Origin: Sphingomonadales bacterium
Lineage (GTDB): Bacteria > Pseudomonadota > Alphaproteobacteria > Sphingomonadales > Sphingomonadaceae
Length of the DNA: 15,041 bases
Direction of reading: 5' to 3'
Assembly (NCBI GenBank): GCA_017302775.1
Contig: JAFLDC010000024.1
Span: 1-15,041, forward strand
Shown here: positions 12,381 to 15,041 of the stretch, one piece after another
How the letters are laid out: each line of letters opens with the position of its first letter
How positions within the stretch are numbered: the first letter of the stretch is position 1
Program-made: the position numbers and the translations under genes
Notes under the pieces: generated by a model
Databases searched by the model: none
Seen by the model: only the letters and a program-made list of their open reading frames with translations
Told to the model about the DNA's origin: nothing

Positions 12381-14990
12381 ATGAATGCTCCGTCCGGCAC
12401 CACTCCGATGATGGTTCAGTACCTGGCCTTGAAGGCGCAGGCCGGGGACTGTCTGCTGTTTTACCGGATGGGCGATTTCTTCGAGTTGTTTTTTGACGAT
12501 GCGCGTACGGCCGCGCAAGTGCTCGACATTGCGCTCACCAGCCGGGGGGAGCACCTGGGCGTTCCGATCCCGATGTGCGGGGTGCCGGTCCATTCGGCCG
12601 AAGGCTATTTGGCGCGGTTGATCAAGGCCGGGTGCCGGGTCGCCATTGCCGAACAGGTTGAGACACCCGAACAGGCCAGGAAGCGCGGCGGATCCAAGGC
12701 GCTGGTCGCGCGCGATATCGTCCGTTTCGTCACCGCCGGAACTTTGATAGAGGAGGCCCTGCTCGAGCCGCGCCGGGCCAATGTATTGGCTGCTGTGTGC
12801 GAAGTGCGCGGGATGGTCGGGCTTGCCGCCTGCGACATCTCGACCGGGCGGATGGAACTTGAGGAATGCCTTCCTGACCGGTTGGGCGCGACATTGGCGC
12901 GGCTGGGGGCAAGCGAAGTGGTCGTGCCTGACGGATGGGGCAGCGCACCTGGCGAGAGCACTGTCCGACCATCGGCGGATTTTTCAAGCGATGGCGGAGA
13001 GGCGCGGATCAAGGCGGTTCATGCGGTGGCGACGCTGGACGGCTTTGGTAATTTCAGCCGCGCCATGCTGGCGGCGGCAGGCGGCTTGCTGGCCTACCTC
13101 GATCATGCGGGGCGTGGAAAGTTGCCCTTATTGCTCCCGCCGACCGCGCGCCACGGTGCGGGTCATCTGGCGATGGACGAAGCGACCCGCGCCAGCCTGG
13201 AGATCCTTGTGTCGAGCCAAGGCGTTCGCCGCGGCAGCCTTATCGAAGCGGTCGATCGCTGCGTAACCGGTGCCGGTGCCAGGCAGCTGGCAGAGGATCT
13301 TTCTGCCCCACTGACCGATCTTAGAACCATAGAAACGCGGCTTGAGTTGGTTCAGTGGCTGCATGACGATGTTTTGCTGCGCGGCGATCTGCGTGCTGTG
13401 CTGCGTGCCCTTCCGGATCTTGGGCGGGCGTTAGGGCGCTTGGTGGCGGGTCGTGGCAGTCCACGTGATCTAGGACAGTTGCGGGATGGGCTAATCGAAG
13501 CCCGCCGGATCCACGACCATCTGCAAGGCCGCGCGGATCGCCCAGGCTTGCTCAATGCACTTCTGCCAAGTCTGACTGGTCATGGCGCCTTGACAGACCT
13601 GCTCTCGCAGGCGCTGGTTCCGGCGCCCCCCACCGAACGCGGGCAAGGAGGCTATATTGCCGAGGGCTATGATCATGCGCTTGACGCCTTGCGAGAGACA
13701 TCGGGCAACGCCCGCCGTGCAATAGCCGCGCTGGAAGCGAAGTACCGGGACCAGACCGGGATAGCAGCCCTCAAGATCAAACATAACGGCGTGCTGGGAT
13801 ATTTCATTGAAGTTCCGGCGCGATCAGCAGATGCGTTGATGGCGCCTGACAGCGGCTTTGCACACCGTCAGACCATGGCGGGGGTCGTTCGGTTCAATGC
13901 CCTGGCCCTGCATGAAGAAGCCAGCCGGATTACAGAAGCCGGTGGTCATGCTCTGGCTGCAGAGGAATCCCACTTTGACGAGCTGGTCAGTGAAACGGTC
14001 AAGGCCCGGCTGGCAATTGCCGCGACGGCGGAAGCGCTGGCCCGTCTCGATGTTGCTTGTGGCCAAGCCGAGCGTGCCGCCGAGAGCGGATGGTGCCGTC
14101 CACAGGTCGTGGAATCAGCGGTACTGGATATCACGGGCGGGCGTCATCCCGTCGTTGAAGCGGCTCTGACCGCCAGAGGTGAGCGATTCGTCGCCAATGA
14201 TTGCCGCCTAAACCCGGACGATCGGCTGTGGCTCGTCGGCGGACCAAACATGGGCGGCAAATCGACCTTTCTGCGCCAGAACGCGCTCATCGTGGTGCTG
14301 GCGCAGGCTGGCGGTTTTGTGCCTGCGGCGCGGGCTACGATCGGATTGACGGACCGCCTGTTCAGCCGGGTAGGCGCATCAGACAATCTTGCCCGGGGCC
14401 GTTCGACCTTCATGGTAGAAATGGTTGAGACTGCTGCCATCCTGGCGCAGGCCGGGCCGCGCAGTTTTGTGATCCTTGATGAAGTAGGGCGGGGCACCTC
14501 CACTTATGACGGGCTTGCGCTGGCCTGGGCGGTTGTCGAGACGGTTCACGGCGTCAATCAGTCCCGCTGCCTGTTCGCAACGCACTATCATGAATTGTCC
14601 CGGCTGGCGGAAAGCTGCGAAGCGCTATCGCTGCACCATGTCAGGGCACGCGAGTGGCAGGGAGACCTGGTCCTGCTCCACGAGTTGGCCGAAGGCCCGG
14701 CCGACCGCTCGTACGGTCTGGCTGTGGCCAAATTGGCGGGGGTACCAGCAGCGGTGGTGGCGCGGGCGTCCGCCGTGCTGTCACGATTGGAAAAAGGAAG
14801 GGCTGAAACCGGTGGACTTGCCGCGGGCCTGGGCGATCTCCCCCTTTTTGCCGCAGCGATCGAACAAACCGCCGAAGTGGTTGATGCCTTGCGTGATCGA
14901 TTGGACAAGCTTGATGTCGACGCGTTGTCCCCGCGCGAGGCACTGGAGCTGCTGTATGAGTTGAAGCGCGAAGCTGCGAAGCTTCGTTAA
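12381..14990 (+). CDS. mutS: DNA mismatch repair protein MutS
   Basis: This complete 869-residue MutS has the usual length. It recognises mismatches and small loops after replication and, with ATP and MutL, starts strand excision. The N-terminal mismatch-binding domain has TPMMVQYLALKAQ followed by FYRMGDFFELFFDDA, with the Phe33-x-Glu35 wedge. Connector, lever and clamp regions follow. The ATPase domain has Walker A GPNMGGKS (residues 621-628), the Walker B segment FVILDEVGRGTSTYDG (Asp700, Glu701) and FATHYHELSRL. The C-terminal end LELLYELKREAAKLR is intact. Start at ATG 12381; the upstream AGGCGAAGCGG is a weak binding site. It appears to be a single housekeeping gene of the resident chromosome, diverging from maeB. 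Confidence 0.97.
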   Translation: MNAPSGTTPMMVQYLALKAQAGDCLLFYRMGDFFELFFDDARTAAQVLDIALTSRGEHLGVPIPMCGVPVHSAEGYLARLIKAGCRVAIAEQVETPEQARKRGGSKALVARDIVRFVTAGTLIEEALLEPRRANVLAAVCEVRGMVGLAACDISTGRMELEECLPDRLGATLARLGASEVVVPDGWGSAPGESTVRPSADFSSDGGEARIKAVHAVATLDGFGNFSRAMLAAAGGLLAYLDHAGRGKLPLLLPPTARHGAGHLAMDEATRASLEILVSSQGVRRGSLIEAVDRCVTGAGARQLAEDLSAPLTDLRTIETRLELVQWLHDDVLLRGDLRAVLRALPDLGRALGRLVAGRGSPRDLGQLRDGLIEARRIHDHLQGRADRPGLLNALLPSLTGHGALTDLLSQALVPAPPTERGQGGYIAEGYDHALDALRETSGNARRAIAALEAKYRDQTGIAALKIKHNGVLGYFIEVPARSADALMAPDSGFAHRQTMAGVVRFNALALHEEASRITEAGGHALAAEESHFDELVSETVKARLAIAATAEALARLDVACGQAERAAESGWCRPQVVESAVLDITGGRHPVVEAALTARGERFVANDCRLNPDDRLWLVGGPNMGGKSTFLRQNALIVVLAQAGGFVPAARATIGLTDRLFSRVGASDNLARGRSTFMVEMVETAAILAQAGPRSFVILDEVGRGTSTYDGLALAWAVVETVHGVNQSRCLFATHYHELSRLAESCEALSLHHVRAREWQGDLVLLHELAEGPADRSYGLAVAKLAGVPAAVVARASAVLSRLEKGRAETGGLAAGLGDLPLFAAAIEQTAEVVDALRDRLDKLDVDALSPREALELLYELKREAAKLR

Positions 14991-15041
14991 CCGGACAGTG
15001 CTATACCGCGTTGATGTTTGGCTTCGGCGTCAAGATACGGC
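14991..15041. other. Downstream of mutS to window end
   Basis: Fifty-one bases after the mutS stop hold no start of a new gene and no strong hairpin with a T-run. Nothing further can be supported here. Confidence 0.5.

Noticed and set aside
1..15041. CRISPR array, tRNA/rRNA genes, insertion sequence or integrase
   Set aside because: No regularly spaced repeats, no tRNA-like cloverleaf and no transposase or recombinase motifs were recognised on either strand by eye.

Overview
The window looks like a chromosomal segment of a GC-rich alphaproteobacterium, most likely a member of the Sphingomonadales. This rests on the protein style and on the divergent malic enzyme (maeB-type)/mutS pair. The genus cannot be fixed from the sequence alone. 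The window divides into an accessory, defence-rich left half (1 to about 7967) and an ordinary chromosomal right half (about 8212 to 15041). No tRNA, rRNA, CRISPR array, transposase or integrase is visible.

Left half. The window opens inside a minus-strand DUF932 (plasmid/ICE-type) gene, which is preceded by a 467-base hairpin-rich stretch with no convincing gene. Next comes a compact CBASS anti-phage locus. A minus-strand pair, an XRE-type repressor overlapping an ImmA/IrrE-type zinc peptidase, reads away from a plus-strand operon of CD-NTase, stand-alone E2-like protein and patatin phospholipase. The regulator pair matches the layout of the CapH/CapP module described for CBASS, in which a DNA-damage-activated peptidase cleaves the repressor. 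The operon matches a short type II CBASS (E2 present, no E1 and no JAB peptidase) with a CapV-like membrane-degrading effector. The two units share a 182-base intergenic region with back-to-back promoter candidates and repeated motifs.

Directly downstream is a type IV AbiE toxin-antitoxin operon: an AbiEi-like antitoxin (DUF6088), an AbiEii-like nucleotidyltransferase toxin, and a third gene of unknown function with a C-terminal TPR-like segment. Each junction is a 4-base ATGA overlap. Upstream lie two inverted repeats of identical design (GTCCGAA-N14-TTCGGAC), 46 bases apart. They are the best-supported regulatory element in the window and are probably the antitoxin's autorepression operators.

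Right half. A CitE/HpcH-type CoA-ester lyase (minus) and a TauE/SafE-family membrane protein (plus) diverge from a 144-base region that holds a perfect 7-bp dyad over a promoter candidate. A full-length two-domain malic enzyme (minus) converges on the membrane-protein gene with only three bases between the stop codons. Full-length mutS (plus) diverges from the malic enzyme. The change from defence genes to housekeeping genes falls in the 244-base gap at 7968-8211, which probably lies at or near one edge of a genomic island. The other edge is outside the window.

The most notable content is the arrangement as a whole: a DNA-damage-inducible-looking short type II CBASS next to a three-gene AbiE operon with an unusually clear tandem operator, beside ICE-like DNA. 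The individual families are known. The third AbiE-linked gene is the least understood element.
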